In this document: positions 44,839 to 54,535 of the stretch, piece by piece | How positions within the stretch are numbered: position 1 is the first letter of the stretch | Layout: every line of letters starts with the position of its first letter | Source: an uncultured delta proteobacterium | Lineage (GTDB): Bacteria > Desulfobacterota > Desulfobulbia > Desulfobulbales > Desulfocapsaceae | Direction of reading: 5' to 3' | Length of the DNA stretch: 60,951 nucleotides | NCBI GenBank assembly: GCA_903875445.1 | Contig: CAIQWD010000098.1 | Location: 1-60,951 of the forward strand | Position numbers and translations under genes: made by a program | Notes under the pieces: model-generated | Told to the model about the DNA's origin: nothing | The model's input: the letters and a program-made list of their open reading frames with translations, nothing else | Database searches by the model: none

Positions 44839-45189
44839 CTATTTGCCGTCTTGCTCCTTCTCTTCAACGTCGAGGATATCGCGACTCCAGGAGAGCGCCG
44901 CCATGGCCTGCGGAAAGCCTATGGTCGAGATGAGCAGGAGAAGTGTGTGGTAGATCTCTTCCGGGGTGGCACCGGCCTTTTTCGCCCGGCGAGTATGGGA
45001 GTGAACCGCACCTTCGGAGCCGGTTGCCGCGGCGGCAGCCAGTTGGATGAGATGACTGGTCTTCTCGTCCAGCGGCCCTGCCCCCCGCACCGTAGTGCCC
45101 AGGGCTTCAACTGCTTTGATGATTTTCGGGTAGTGTTTTGCGATAACTTCGTAGGTCTTTTTGCCTGTTTTTTGCTTTTTTTTCGCCAT
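44839..45189 (-). CDS. Carboxymuconolactone decarboxylase/AhpD-like protein lacking cysteines
   Basis: About 116 residues. The central ATGSEGAVHSHTRRAKKAGATPEEI matches the CMD/AhpD helical motif, but serine and alanine stand where AhpD has its CxxC pair, and there are no cysteines in the protein. It therefore cannot be a thiol peroxidase partner. The frame opens at 45273, but MAKKKQKTGKK at 45189 is the more plausible start. It stands alone between mrcB and a DUF2156 gene. Confidence 0.78.
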   Translation of the reverse strand: MAKKKQKTGKKTYEVIAKHYPKIIKAVEALGTTVRGAGPLDEKTSHLIQLAAAAATGSEGAVHSHTRRAKKAGATPEEIYHTLLLLISTIGFPQAMAALSWSRDILDVEEKEQDGK

Positions 45190-45361
45190 GCTGTCCCTCA
45201 CTCTTATTTTTATTGTTCTTCGAAGCCCTATCGTAGAAGGGTCTCCGAACCTATGTTCTCTATTGATACCCAAGTATGGGAATACCCTAAGGGCCTCTTT
45301 GAAAGTAACAATACACCATTTTTACCGAAAAGAGCCCCCATCCCGAAAACCTATTGCCGTA

Positions 45362-46264
45362 TCAAGGCAAGGACGCCGCATATTTCTCGACGAAACCGAT
45401 CGGCCGATAGCTGAGTTTGGCGTGGCGGAGGCCTTCCTGCCCGAGGTCCTGCTCCCGGTTGAGGGTAGTATAGGGATCGCTGATGATCGAGGCAAAGGCC
45501 TGATTGACAAACTGATACAAGCCTTTATACTGGTTGAGTGCTTTTTCAAAATGAATGACAAAACTGGTGCCGCAGGCCAACTCCTCACCGAGTGAGTAGG
45601 CGGCAGGCTGACCGTCGGCGTAATAAATGCCGCCACAGAGTTGTAGTTCTTCGCTCTTTTCCAAGGCCTCCCTGGCGGCGATATAATCGCCGGGCGAGTC
45701 ATGCTCTTTTTTCCATGCTTCGAGAATATTCAAAGCATCCGGCAGATACTCCGCCAACAGAGGCCTACCTTCGTAATGGTAATTATTGATAAAAGCCTTA
45801 ATAAGATTTCTCTTTTTCTGAAATTTTCGTCCGGTCAATTCGGCCAGTTCCCGGCGCAGGTAGAGGTAGTCAAAATTATCCCTGTCTTCGGTAACGACAA
45901 AGCCCATGGTTTGCAACTGCGGTTTCTGGGCTGTGGAAACACATTTCATCCGCCCATGGTCAGCCAGCAACAGATCGAGCAGCGGCTTCTCCGGCAGGCC
46001 GAAGGGCGACATGAAAAATCGCCGCGCCCCGTCTTTGCCCAAAATGACCAGGCGGTCGTCGGAGAGTCTGGAAATCGCATACTGATGTTCCGCCCTGAAC
46101 AGATAGATATTGGCGAAGGTGAACTCGGAGATTCCATCCGGAAGAGCCTGAAACATGGGATGCAGCAGCGGCCTGAGCGCCAAGGTCACAGCCACGGCAG
46201 CCGGATATTCGGGAATCCTTTGCACCGACAGGTCAGAAATCGAAGGGGTGGACAAGAGAGTCAT
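45362..46264 (-). CDS. DUF2156 (LPG-synthetase C-terminal-like) protein
   Basis: The 300-residue soluble protein resembles the acyltransferase-like domain of phosphatidylglycerol lysyltransferases. Signs include FTFANIYLFRAEHQYAISRL near the N-terminus, RKFQKKRNLIKAFINNY mid-protein and YQFVNQAFASII followed by NREQDLGQEGLRHAKLSY. There is no membrane flippase domain, so it is the stand-alone form. Amino-acyl transfer to lipid is not established for these. It is divergent from the cupin gene. Confidence 0.85.
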   Translation of the reverse strand: MTLLSTPSISDLSVQRIPEYPAAVAVTLALRPLLHPMFQALPDGISEFTFANIYLFRAEHQYAISRLSDDRLVILGKDGARRFFMSPFGLPEKPLLDLLLADHGRMKCVSTAQKPQLQTMGFVVTEDRDNFDYLYLRRELAELTGRKFQKKRNLIKAFINNYHYEGRPLLAEYLPDALNILEAWKKEHDSPGDYIAAREALEKSEELQLCGGIYYADGQPAAYSLGEELACGTSFVIHFEKALNQYKGLYQFVNQAFASIISDPYTTLNREQDLGQEGLRHAKLSYRPIGFVEKYAASLP

Positions 46265-46439
46265 AACCGGCCAAAAGAGCGTTGAGGGTGAGTGACAAAG
46301 GCGTTCTCATCCCACTCCAACAAAACGGCCGGATGATATCCACTGAAATTCCATCAAGAAAAACTATACTTTTCTCTAATTTTGAGCAAATATATTTCAT
46401 CTTAACCACTCTTTCAAAATACACCAGGAGGAGAATGAC

Positions 46440-46757
46440 ATGGCTTTTTGGAATGTAGACACCCTGCAACTGCAAGAGTTTCGTCCGGGTATTATGAGCA
46501 AGGCGGCAATCGGCGATGATCTCATAATGGTATGCATGGAGATAGCCGCGGGCAAAGAAGATACCGGCCATGAACATGCCTTTGACCAGTGTGGCCTGGT
46601 GATCGCCGGGACGATCGAGATGTTTGTCGGCGAAGAGCGAAAAACACTGACCGTCCATGAAAGCTACTTTATCCCTGCCGGTCTCCGCCATGGCTGGAAA
46701 ACCTTCGATTCGCCGGTAAAGTTGCTGGATATTTCTTTGTCCAGTAAGGTCGGTTAG
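46440..46757 (+). CDS. Small cupin-domain protein
   Basis: This single 105-residue cupin barrel has metal-ligand motifs GHEHAFDQCGLVIAG and ESYFIPAGLRHGW. AGGAGGAGAAT precedes the ATG. Its last four bases overlap the end of the convergent accAD gene. The function of such minimal cupins ranges from isomerases to ligand sensors, and nothing nearby specifies it. Confidence 0.85.
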   Translation: MAFWNVDTLQLQEFRPGIMSKAAIGDDLIMVCMEIAAGKEDTGHEHAFDQCGLVIAGTIEMFVGEERKTLTVHESYFIPAGLRHGWKTFDSPVKLLDISLSSKVG

Positions 46758-49030
46758 CGATAATAGAGGCTGGGGCTGCCCATGGTGAGCAGGGCCTTGT
46801 GCAGGTTCCTCCTGAATTCCCGGCGATCCCATATGCCCTGGATGTGGCCGCGCTTCAGGGCATTGCGCGCCGAGTGATAATCGGGGGGAATATCGGCACC
46901 GGTGGTTTCACGGATGACCCGGGGACCGGCGAACCCCACCCGGCTTGAGCGAATGGCAAACTGGTAGGGCGAACAGCCGAGGAACGAGGCCACCGGCCCG
47001 GCGTAGGAATTGTTGTCGTACACCACCAGATAGAGGCCGCCGGCATCGATGTATTCCCGCACCGCCATGGTGCACTTGGGCATCTGAACAACCCCGAGAG
47101 TCCCCTCCTGGATGCGAATCCCGCCGGTCGTGTGGATATAGGCGAGCAGCGGCCGCTTTTTCCGTTTGGCAAGAGCACAGGCCTGGGCAAACTTCTCCCC
47201 TTCCGCCGAGCCGACGGTACCGTTGCGAAAATCGGAATAGAGCATGCTAACGATAATCTGAATGCCGTTCACTTTGGCATGGAAGGTCATGTTGCCGGAC
47301 CGCCAGCCGGTCTTGTCTTTGGAGCGCTGCAGACGCTCGGTAAACCCCGTATAGTTCTGCGGGTTGCCGGCGCTTATCTCGGTGTTGAAATGCTTGATCG
47401 AACCGGGATCAAAGATGTTTTTCAGATACCACGTGTGTTCCAAGGGGAAATGATGCCCGCAGGTCTCGCAGACCCCGGCAAATTCGCCGTAAAGATCGGG
47501 GACCCACAGATCTTTGCAGCCGTATTTTTCGGCGTTGGGACAGGAGATAGTGCGGTCCTCGTTGGCCAGCGGGCTGGTATAGGTGTCGGTCAGCTCCAGC
47601 GGGTCGACCCGCAGCGACGGGGCATCCTGCTGGCCCGCACCACCTGCGTAGGTGATGAGGCGTTGCGGCTTGTCTTTTTTCTTTTTGCCCCACAGGTCCA
47701 TGAAGGCAGTGAACGGCTCAGTGAGCCGTCTGATCATCACCGTACTTTCCCCCGACACATCGTTTAAAACCTTGCGCACCTGGCGTTTATGGTTCTTCAT
47801 GATATCGTAGCGCAGAGTGTAGTAGGCCTTTTCCGTTTTCACCTTGGCCAGATTGTAGAAGCCCTCTTCCGCCTCGACCGTGCCGATGAAGCCGTTGCGG
47901 CCGAGACTGAGGTATTTCTTTGAGCGCAGGGCAAGCAATTTGTCGGTTTCAACCGGGCTCAGGTCCCAGGGCAATTCGAGTTGCGTTTCTTCGCTCGCCG
48001 GTTGATGTTTTTTCCGCCTGATCTCGTAGGTGCGCAGGGCGCTGAAACTCTTGGCGGAGAGCACTATCTTGTCGGTGGCCCTGAGCATTTCCGCCCGCAG
48101 CTTGGCGAAAAAGTTGAAGTCGTCCCTTCTCGCCCCGAGCATCGGCTCGTAGATAATCCGGTCGATGGTGCCCTTCTCCAGATTATCTTTGGCGGTAAGC
48201 TTCAGCCGGTCGGCACAGACCTCGATCAATTCTCTCGGCACCTTCGAGCCTTCACGGATCTTTCCTTCAATGGCCGCCGCACCCTCCGGGGAAATGACCG
48301 AGTAGTAGCCGTGCGAAGTCATCAGCCGATAGTCGGAAAGACCGATGGCCTCGGCCCCGCCGGACCCGCCCTCGGAGATCATCGAGATCATCGGCACCCT
48401 GAGCTTGGTCAAGGCGTAGATGTTTCTGGCAATCTGCTGAGCCGCACCCGACCCTTCCTCGACTGGATAGGAACCGGGGGTAAAGACATAAAAATGGATG
48501 GGAATGCCCTCGGTTTCCGCCACCTGCATATAGCGCAGGGCCTTCTCATTGCCCTGCGGCCGGCACGAGCCGCCGTTACGGAACTCCTCGCCGTGACCGG
48601 TTTCCTGGCCAATCACCATAACCGAGGAGGTGTAGGGCTTGTTCTTCAGTCTCCGGGTGATGGTGGCCTTGGCACAGATCATCGCCGGATCGACGTTGGC
48701 ATCCCCTTCGCCGCCCAGCTCGGTGTAATCTTCGTAGACATTTTCGAGGATGTCTTTCAGACTGAAGCGCTGGATGCTGCGAACAATGCGCACCCGTTCC
48801 ATGGGGGTGAGGTTTTCTTCCGCCCGTTCCTCAAGAAAACTGATCGATTCGTCGAGCTTGCGGATCTCTCCGGCAAAGCTCTCCTCGCTGTGGTCATAGA
48901 GGGTCTGCTTGAGGTCGTCGCAGGTCTTCTTAAACCCGTCGAGATTCCCCCAGTTCGAATAATCCTTGACCTGCAGCAGATAATTGATCCGTTCTTCTAT
49001 CTTCAGAAGCTGCTTGTGTAATTCTTTCAT
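46754..49030 (-). CDS. Fused acetyl-CoA carboxylase carboxyltransferase (alpha-beta, AccA-AccD)
   Basis: The 758-residue protein joins both carboxyltransferase subunits in one chain, alpha first. Residues about 1-310 are AccA-like (MERVRIVRSIQRFSL, ETEGIPIHFYVFTPGSYP, MISEGGSGGAEAIG, SVISPEGAAAI). A linker of about 170 residues includes a KKKKDK stretch. Residues about 490-758 are AccD-like, with a four-cysteine zinc finger (CPNAEKYGC and CETCGHHFPLEH) and YIHTTGGIRIQEG. It transfers carboxyl from carboxybiotin to acetyl-CoA for fatty-acid synthesis. The biotin carboxylase gene lies just upstream, about 18 bases away. No biotin carrier gene is in the window. Confidence 0.9.
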   Translation of the reverse strand: MKELHKQLLKIEERINYLLQVKDYSNWGNLDGFKKTCDDLKQTLYDHSEESFAGEIRKLDESISFLEERAEENLTPMERVRIVRSIQRFSLKDILENVYEDYTELGGEGDANVDPAMICAKATITRRLKNKPYTSSVMVIGQETGHGEEFRNGGSCRPQGNEKALRYMQVAETEGIPIHFYVFTPGSYPVEEGSGAAQQIARNIYALTKLRVPMISMISEGGSGGAEAIGLSDYRLMTSHGYYSVISPEGAAAIEGKIREGSKVPRELIEVCADRLKLTAKDNLEKGTIDRIIYEPMLGARRDDFNFFAKLRAEMLRATDKIVLSAKSFSALRTYEIRRKKHQPASEETQLELPWDLSPVETDKLLALRSKKYLSLGRNGFIGTVEAEEGFYNLAKVKTEKAYYTLRYDIMKNHKRQVRKVLNDVSGESTVMIRRLTEPFTAFMDLWGKKKKDKPQRLITYAGGAGQQDAPSLRVDPLELTDTYTSPLANEDRTISCPNAEKYGCKDLWVPDLYGEFAGVCETCGHHFPLEHTWYLKNIFDPGSIKHFNTEISAGNPQNYTGFTERLQRSKDKTGWRSGNMTFHAKVNGIQIIVSMLYSDFRNGTVGSAEGEKFAQACALAKRKKRPLLAYIHTTGGIRIQEGTLGVVQMPKCTMAVREYIDAGGLYLVVYDNNSYAGPVASFLGCSPYQFAIRSSRVGFAGPRVIRETTGADIPPDYHSARNALKRGHIQGIWDRREFRRNLHKALLTMGSPSLYYR

Positions 49031-49048
49031 AATATTTTATGACGGCTC

Positions 49049-50452
49049 TTAAAACGCCAGGAGCCGATCCAGATTATTTTTCAGGTAAACGAGGTTGGTG
49101 ATGATCGGGTTGTTGTTTGCATCGCTGCCGGCAATAACCGTCTCACTGAGAAACTGCACAGCCCTGTTCTTGGCGTCATCGACCGAATCCCCCCAGACCA
49201 GGGCCAGGGCCAGATTCGGGTCAAAGTCGCTGGGAATGGGGTACGGTCGGTCAAAGGGGACGTGGGTGTAAACCACCGACCACGGGTGTGTCGGAAACTT
49301 GAATTCGTTGATCGTGCCGATCCATGGGGCAAAGCCGCGCCGGGTATCCTCGGCGACGATGCGCAGCTCGATGGCGGCGCCCTTGAATTTAACCGCATTC
49401 TGTTTGTAGCCAAGACGGTCGCCAAGGCCCAAGCGGATCTGTTCGCGAATCAGGTTCGGCTGCTGGCCGTTAATATAACTGATGCGCGCAGATACATCAT
49501 TTTCAACCTGAATACGGGTGTTTACTTCAAGAAGATAGGGCTGCCCGGACCTGCTGACAATCCACTCCCAGGTGCCGACATTGTCATATTTTACGTGGTG
49601 AGCAAGCTTCAGCGAATACTGGACGATCTGCTCTAGGACCTTCTTTTCGTCAAATTCGTATTCGAAGGCCGATTTATGGAAGCCGGGAGCCGCCTCTACC
49701 CTTTTCTGCCGCCCCGTCGACTGGATCGTGCAGTTCCGCGAGCTGAAATGAATCCGTTCGCCGAACTTGGAACAGACCAGCTGGACCTCCAGGTGGTTAT
49801 AGTCGCGTAAACATTGTTCGATGAGCACGCCGCCATCGCCGAACTGGCGTTTGGCGTAGTTTTGCAGCTGTCGGTAAATCCTGCGAAAACGCTCTATCTC
49901 GGTGACTTCTTCGATGCCCATACCACCGCCGCCGGCCGCCGCCTTGACGAGAATGGAGGGTTGCAGGACGCCGCTTTGCCGCTGGTCTTCGAGAAGCTGG
50001 GCGGCGATTTCCTCCGCCTCCATCTCGTTGTAAATCGGCATATCCGTGCCGGGAATGGTGGGAATACCCAGTTGGTTGGCCACCCTTTTAGTATTGATCT
50101 TATCGCCGAGATCGCGGATAACCTCCCAGTTTGGGCCAATGAAGGTGAGGGGCCGGTCGCGTTTCGTGGCCCTTCTGGCAAAACGAAAATCCTCGGAAAA
50201 AAAGCCGTATCCCGGATGGATGGCGGTGCAGCCGGTATGGTCGGCCACCGCAAAGATATCATTCGGCTCGGTGTAGCTGGTAACCCGCCAGGCATTCTGT
50301 TCGGGACCGGCGGTGATGTTTTTCCGGACATGTTCCGAATCCTTATCGGCTTCGGTATACACCACGACATACTGAAGACCAAGATCCTTACAGGCGTTCA
50401 TGATCCGTATGGCAATTTCGCCGCGATTGGCGATGAGAACCTTTCCTTCCAA
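49049..50452 (-). CDS. accC: Biotin carboxylase (acetyl-CoA carboxylase subunit)
   Basis: About 467 residues with the ATP-grasp biotin carboxylase fold. It opens KVLIANRGEIAIRI; the ATP-binding loop AAAGGGGMGIEEV is near 175-187. Catalytic segments include HLEVQLVCSKFGERIHFSSR and LLEVNTRIQVEN. No biotinyl-lysine domain (MKM) follows at the C-terminus. The frame opens at 50536, but TTG 50452 gives the conserved N-terminus and is preceded by GAGGA at about 7 bases. It is co-directional with the fused carboxyltransferase 18 bases downstream. It may serve a dedicated acyl-CoA carboxylase if that fusion prefers another substrate. Confidence 0.9.
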   Translation of the reverse strand: MEGKVLIANRGEIAIRIMNACKDLGLQYVVVYTEADKDSEHVRKNITAGPEQNAWRVTSYTEPNDIFAVADHTGCTAIHPGYGFFSEDFRFARRATKRDRPLTFIGPNWEVIRDLGDKINTKRVANQLGIPTIPGTDMPIYNEMEAEEIAAQLLEDQRQSGVLQPSILVKAAAGGGGMGIEEVTEIERFRRIYRQLQNYAKRQFGDGGVLIEQCLRDYNHLEVQLVCSKFGERIHFSSRNCTIQSTGRQKRVEAAPGFHKSAFEYEFDEKKVLEQIVQYSLKLAHHVKYDNVGTWEWIVSRSGQPYLLEVNTRIQVENDVSARISYINGQQPNLIREQIRLGLGDRLGYKQNAVKFKGAAIELRIVAEDTRRGFAPWIGTINEFKFPTHPWSVVYTHVPFDRPYPIPSDFDPNLALALVWGDSVDDAKNRAVQFLSETVIAGSDANNNPIITNLVYLKNNLDRLLAF

Positions 50453-50809
50453 TCTTTTCCTCGTTGATCGTAATTGTGATGCTTTATCCCATGCTTCAGA
50501 CCGCCTCTTACTCCCACAAGGCGTAGAAGAGTACATTGAACCAATAAAATCGACGCTACTATAGTCATGCGCTGTCGATTAGAAAAGAAAAATTATCCGC
50601 GATCGGCTGGCTCCACCTGAAATAATCACCTATTTTCATTGTGATAGCTATTTTTCTTTGACGAAATACCAATGATTTTCCAAACCGAAGAGGAAAAGAA
50701 TGGTGACGAGAAGATTGATTTTTCCGGCCAGGATGTTATTTATCTGTACAAACTGCCGCAGCCCATGCAGAACCGATTACCACCACCAGACTGCCGACTA
50801 CCCCACACG

Positions 50810-51703
50810 ATGAGCGAAGACAACACAAGCGACATTCAGGAATCCGACCAGGAAAACAGAGTCCTGAAACGACTGAAATCCCTGTTAAGTTTCACCAAAC
50901 CCGGGACCAAGGAAGACCTTGACCACGAGATCCAGGAACTCCTCGAAGAAGGCGAAGAACATGGGTTGATCTCCTCCCTCGAAGAGAAGATGATCAACTC
51001 CATCCTCGAATTCCGAGAAACCTACGCCTCGGAAATCATGACCCCGGCAGCGGAAGTCGTCTCCTTTGACGAAGCCTCGCCGATGTCGGAACTCATCGAT
51101 ATCGTCATCCACAGTGGCTTTACCCGCATCCCGGTGTATCGGGAAAACCCCGACCATGTTATCGGGGCAATTCATGCCAAGGATCTGCTCCGGCTCTGCG
51201 CCCGCCCTGATGCCCCCCTGAATACCGGGCCGGTGAATCTGGAAAGTTATTTGCGACCGATCTACTTTATCACCGAATCGAAACCGATCGTCGATCTCTT
51301 GCGGGAATTCCAGAAACGGAAATTGCATATGGCCATGGTTATCGACGAATTCGGCGCTGTCCGCGGCCTCATTACCCTGGAAGATATCCTCGAAGAGATC
51401 GTCGGCGAGATAGACGATGAATATGATGACGACGAAAAACAAATCGAGATAATAGACGAGCAAACGATTCAGGTCCACGCCCGGGTCGATATAGAAATAA
51501 TTGAAGAACATTTCCATGTGAAGCTTCCCGAAGGCTCCTACGAATCGGTCGGCGGCTTGATTATTCATACCCTCGGACGGCTGGCGAACGTCGGTGATAT
51601 TGTCGATATCAACGGTTTTCGCTTTGAGACGAAAAGCGCCGATAACCGACAACTGAAGATGGTGCGCATCAGCAGGATTTCCGAAAACCAAGAGATAAAG
51701 TGA
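50810..51703 (+). CDS. CorC/YbeX-type CBS-domain protein
   Basis: The 297-residue soluble protein has two CBS motifs (near ASEIMTPAAEVVSF and RPIYFITESKPIVDLL) with HMAMVIDEFGAVRGLITLED. A C-terminal transporter-associated (CorC_HlyC) domain follows. It is linked to magnesium/cobalt resistance and envelope function. The frame opens at 50672, but ATG 50810 is the usual family start. Its stop overlaps the lnt GTG start by four bases. The ybeX-lnt order is conserved in many proteobacteria. Confidence 0.9.
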   Translation: MSEDNTSDIQESDQENRVLKRLKSLLSFTKPGTKEDLDHEIQELLEEGEEHGLISSLEEKMINSILEFRETYASEIMTPAAEVVSFDEASPMSELIDIVIHSGFTRIPVYRENPDHVIGAIHAKDLLRLCARPDAPLNTGPVNLESYLRPIYFITESKPIVDLLREFQKRKLHMAMVIDEFGAVRGLITLEDILEEIVGEIDDEYDDDEKQIEIIDEQTIQVHARVDIEIIEEHFHVKLPEGSYESVGGLIIHTLGRLANVGDIVDINGFRFETKSADNRQLKMVRISRISENQEIK

Positions 51704-53265
51704 CATCTTTTCTTCGCCATCCCTATTTTCTTGCGATACTTACCGGCCTTGGCCTGTGGGCTTCTTTTCCCGGCGGCGGCGAAGTCTGGCCGCTGCTGTC
51801 GTTGGCCCTCCTGCCGCTGTTGTTCTCCCTTCAGGCCGGTACCCCCCGGCAGGCGGCACTTTGCGGCCTTTTTACCGGACTTACCCACTTTATCCTGCTT
51901 TTGTACTGGATTATCATCGTCCTCGGCACCTATGGCAGGCTCGCCTGGTATTTCTCGGAGCCGGCACTGGTGCTGCTGGCGCTCTATATGAGCCTCTATT
52001 TCGCCGTATTTGCCCTGCTTGCCCGGGTCATTCTCGACACTCTCCCGGCCCTTGCCGCCCTCTGGCTGCTGCCGGCGCTGTGGGTCGGGCTTGACTGGCT
52101 GCGGAGCGTGGCCTTCACCGGGTTTCCCTGGATGGATCTCGGCTACGCCCTTTATAAAATCCCGGCGGCCATCCAGGTTGCCGACCTGGTCGGCCACCAT
52201 GGGGTTACCTTTCTCATCGTCTTTATCAACACCTTGGTGTTCCTACTGATCGGAGCCTGGCCGTCGGGCCGCCGCCTTCTGCTCCTCCTACTGCCCGCCT
52301 GCCTGCTCATAGGCGGAGCCGGAGTATATTCGCAACAGCGCCTCGCCGAGGTAAACGAACAGCAGACGGCCGTTGCGACTCCCCGGCTCACCGTCGGCGT
52401 CGTCCAGGGCAATATCGACCAGAGCATCAAATGGTCACCGTCGCAGCAGGCGGCAACGGTTGACACCTATCTGAACCTGAGCGAGTCTCTCATGGCTTCC
52501 CGGCCGCCGTCGCTGATCGTCTGGCCGGAAACCGCCCTGCCCTTTTATCCGCTGACCAACGAAAATATTGTGCCTCTCCGAAAATTGGTCGAAAGTCGTG
52601 ATCTGGCGCTCCTCACCGGCGCGCCCTGGTACGAAATTGTCGACCGTAAGGCGAAAAAAGTGCGGTTTTTCAACAGCGCCCTGCTGCTCCAGCCGGACGG
52701 CGAATTTCATGACAAATACTACAAAGCGCATCTTGTGCCCTTTGGCGAGTATGTCCCTTTGAAACAATTCCTGCCGTTTCTCGCCCCCCTGGTCGAGGCG
52801 GTCGGCGATTTCAGCGCCGGCAGTATTGAGGAGCCGCTTGCCTGGAAAGACGCCAAAGCCGGCATACTTATCTGTTTTGAATCGGTCTTTCCGGAAATCT
52901 CCAGGCAATGGGTGAAAACGGGTGCCAATGTTTTGATTAATTTGACCAACGACGCCTGGTATGGTAAATCGAGTGCCCCGTATCACAGCCTGGCGATGGC
53001 GGTGTTCCGCGCTGTGGAAACCAGACGCAGCCTGATCCGTTCCGCCAATACCGGCATCTCCGCCTTTATCAGCCCGACCGGCACGATAGACCTGCAGTCG
53101 GAGATCTTTGTCCCCTTTGCCGCCGCAAGAGAGGTAGCGCTCATGCAGGGTGAGACATTCTGGGTGCGCTACGGCTATCTTTTCGCGCCCGCCTGTCTGG
53201 CAGTCGGCATCCTCTGCAGCTGCCTGGCCCTTGTTTTACGGCGGCGACAAACCCGGGCATACTGA
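51700..53265 (+). CDS. lnt: Apolipoprotein N-acyltransferase
   Basis: Lnt adds the third acyl chain to the N-terminal cysteine of lipoproteins. The 521 residues comprise about seven membrane helices followed by a periplasmic nitrilase-like domain. The catalytic triad context is visible: glutamate in WPETALPF near 275, lysine in KYYKAHLVPFGEYVP near 345, and cysteine in GILICFESVFPE near 392. The start is a GTG overlapping the corC stop (GTGA), so translation is coupled. prfB begins 27 bases downstream. Confidence 0.95.
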   Translation: MTSFLRHPYFLAILTGLGLWASFPGGGEVWPLLSLALLPLLFSLQAGTPRQAALCGLFTGLTHFILLLYWIIIVLGTYGRLAWYFSEPALVLLALYMSLYFAVFALLARVILDTLPALAALWLLPALWVGLDWLRSVAFTGFPWMDLGYALYKIPAAIQVADLVGHHGVTFLIVFINTLVFLLIGAWPSGRRLLLLLLPACLLIGGAGVYSQQRLAEVNEQQTAVATPRLTVGVVQGNIDQSIKWSPSQQAATVDTYLNLSESLMASRPPSLIVWPETALPFYPLTNENIVPLRKLVESRDLALLTGAPWYEIVDRKAKKVRFFNSALLLQPDGEFHDKYYKAHLVPFGEYVPLKQFLPFLAPLVEAVGDFSAGSIEEPLAWKDAKAGILICFESVFPEISRQWVKTGANVLINLTNDAWYGKSSAPYHSLAMAVFRAVETRRSLIRSANTGISAFISPTGTIDLQSEIFVPFAAAREVALMQGETFWVRYGYLFAPACLAVGILCSCLALVLRRRQTRAY

Positions 53266-53292
53266 CAACAAATAAGCTTTAAGGTTGAAATT

Positions 53293-54403
53293 ATGGTTAT
53301 CGAAAGCGGTGCGGCAGTATCCAAACAAAAACTTGGAGATCTGAAGATTCGTCTACTTGCTCTTAAGGAGCATCTTTGACTTAGACCGCAAAAAAGAAAA
53401 ACTTGAAGCCCTGGAGCGGCAGACCTTAGCGCCGGGTTTCTGGACCGATGCCGACAACGCCCAGGTCATCCAAAAAGAACTCGGCCAGCTGCAAGAGATT
53501 ATCGGCGGCTGGGAAGCCCGCTGGAAACATCTGGAAGACACCGAACTCTTCCTGGAAATGGTCATGGAGGATAAGGATACCGATCTGGAACTGGAGATCG
53601 CCCATACCTTAGAGACCATTGATGAAGGACTGTCCCAGGCGGAACTGGAGTGCATGTTCAACGGCGAGCATGACGGCAACAATGCCATTATTGCCATCCA
53701 CGCCGGAGCCGGCGGCACCGAGGCCCAGGATTGGGTGGCCATCCTCATGCGCATGTATCTGCGCTGGGGCGAGATTCGCGGCTTTAAAACCGACATTCTC
53801 GATTATCTGGCAGGCGATGAGGCCGGGACGAAAAGCGTCACCATCATGTTCAAGGGTCGGTTTGCCTACGGCCTTCTCCGCTCCGAGTTAGGCATTCATC
53901 GCCTGGTCCGGATTTCCCCCTTCGATGCCAGCGGCAGGCGTCATACCTCCTTTGCCTCGGTTATGGTCCTGCCGGAGCTGGACGATTCGATCAAGGTGGA
54001 AATCGACGACAAGGATCTGCGCATCGATACCTACCGTTCGAGCGGTGCCGGTGGGCAGCATGTCAACAAGACCGATTCGGCCATCCGCATTACCCATCTG
54101 CCGACGGGAATCGTCGTCCAATGTCAGAACGAGAGGTCGCAGCATTCCAACAAGGACACCGCCATGAAAATGCTCACCGTCCATCTCTATGCGCTGGAAA
54201 AGCAAAAAAATGCCGAACGGCAGGAAGGCTTGGCCGGGGATAAAAAAGGCATCTCCTGGGGCAGCCAGATCCGTTCCTATGTCCTCCAGCCCTACCGGCT
54301 GATCAAGGACCATCGCACCGAGCACGAAACCGGCAACGTCGATGCAGTGCTCGACGGCAATCTCGATTCCTTTATCAAGGCCTTTCTGCTGTGGGGGAAG
54401 TGA
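53293..54403 (+). CDS. prfB: Peptide chain release factor 2, with programmed +1 frameshift
   Basis: RF2 terminates translation at UGA and UAA. The coding sequence is split: 28 codons from ATG 53293 in frame 0 end at an in-frame TGA (53377-53379), and the remaining 341 codons continue in the +1 frame from GAC 53378, giving about 369 residues. The SPF-type stop-recognition region is RLVRISPFDASGRRHTSF. The GGQ catalytic loop is SSGAGGQHVNKTDSAIRITH. The coordinates here span both frames. It follows lnt closely and is terminated by a strong bidirectional hairpin before the convergent ald gene. Confidence 0.95.
53365..53380 (+). promoter_or_regulatory. Programmed +1 frameshift site of prfB
   Basis: AAGGAGCATCTTTGAC contains the internal Shine-Dalgarno AAGGAG, a 3-base spacer, slippery CTT, stop TGA and the following C. 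This is the canonical RF2 autoregulatory arrangement. Low RF2 slows termination at the TGA and favours the shift. Confidence 0.95.
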
Positions 54404-54474
54404 GGAACTGCGGTAAGGCGTGAGGGGTTAGGGGTGAGGTGCATTTTATGCACCGTCTTTTCTGAATGAAGGGC

Positions 54475-54525
54475 GCAAAAAAACAAAAGGCCGGCTCGTT
54501 TTCGAGTCGGCCTTTTGTTTTTTAG
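54475..54525. terminator. Bidirectional terminator between prfB and ald
   Basis: AAAAGGCCGGCTCG pairs with CGAGTCGGCCTTTT around a TTTT loop, with an A-run before and TTTTGTTTTTT after. It can terminate prfB rightward and ald leftward. Confidence 0.9.
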
Positions 54526-54535
54526 GATCTGTATC

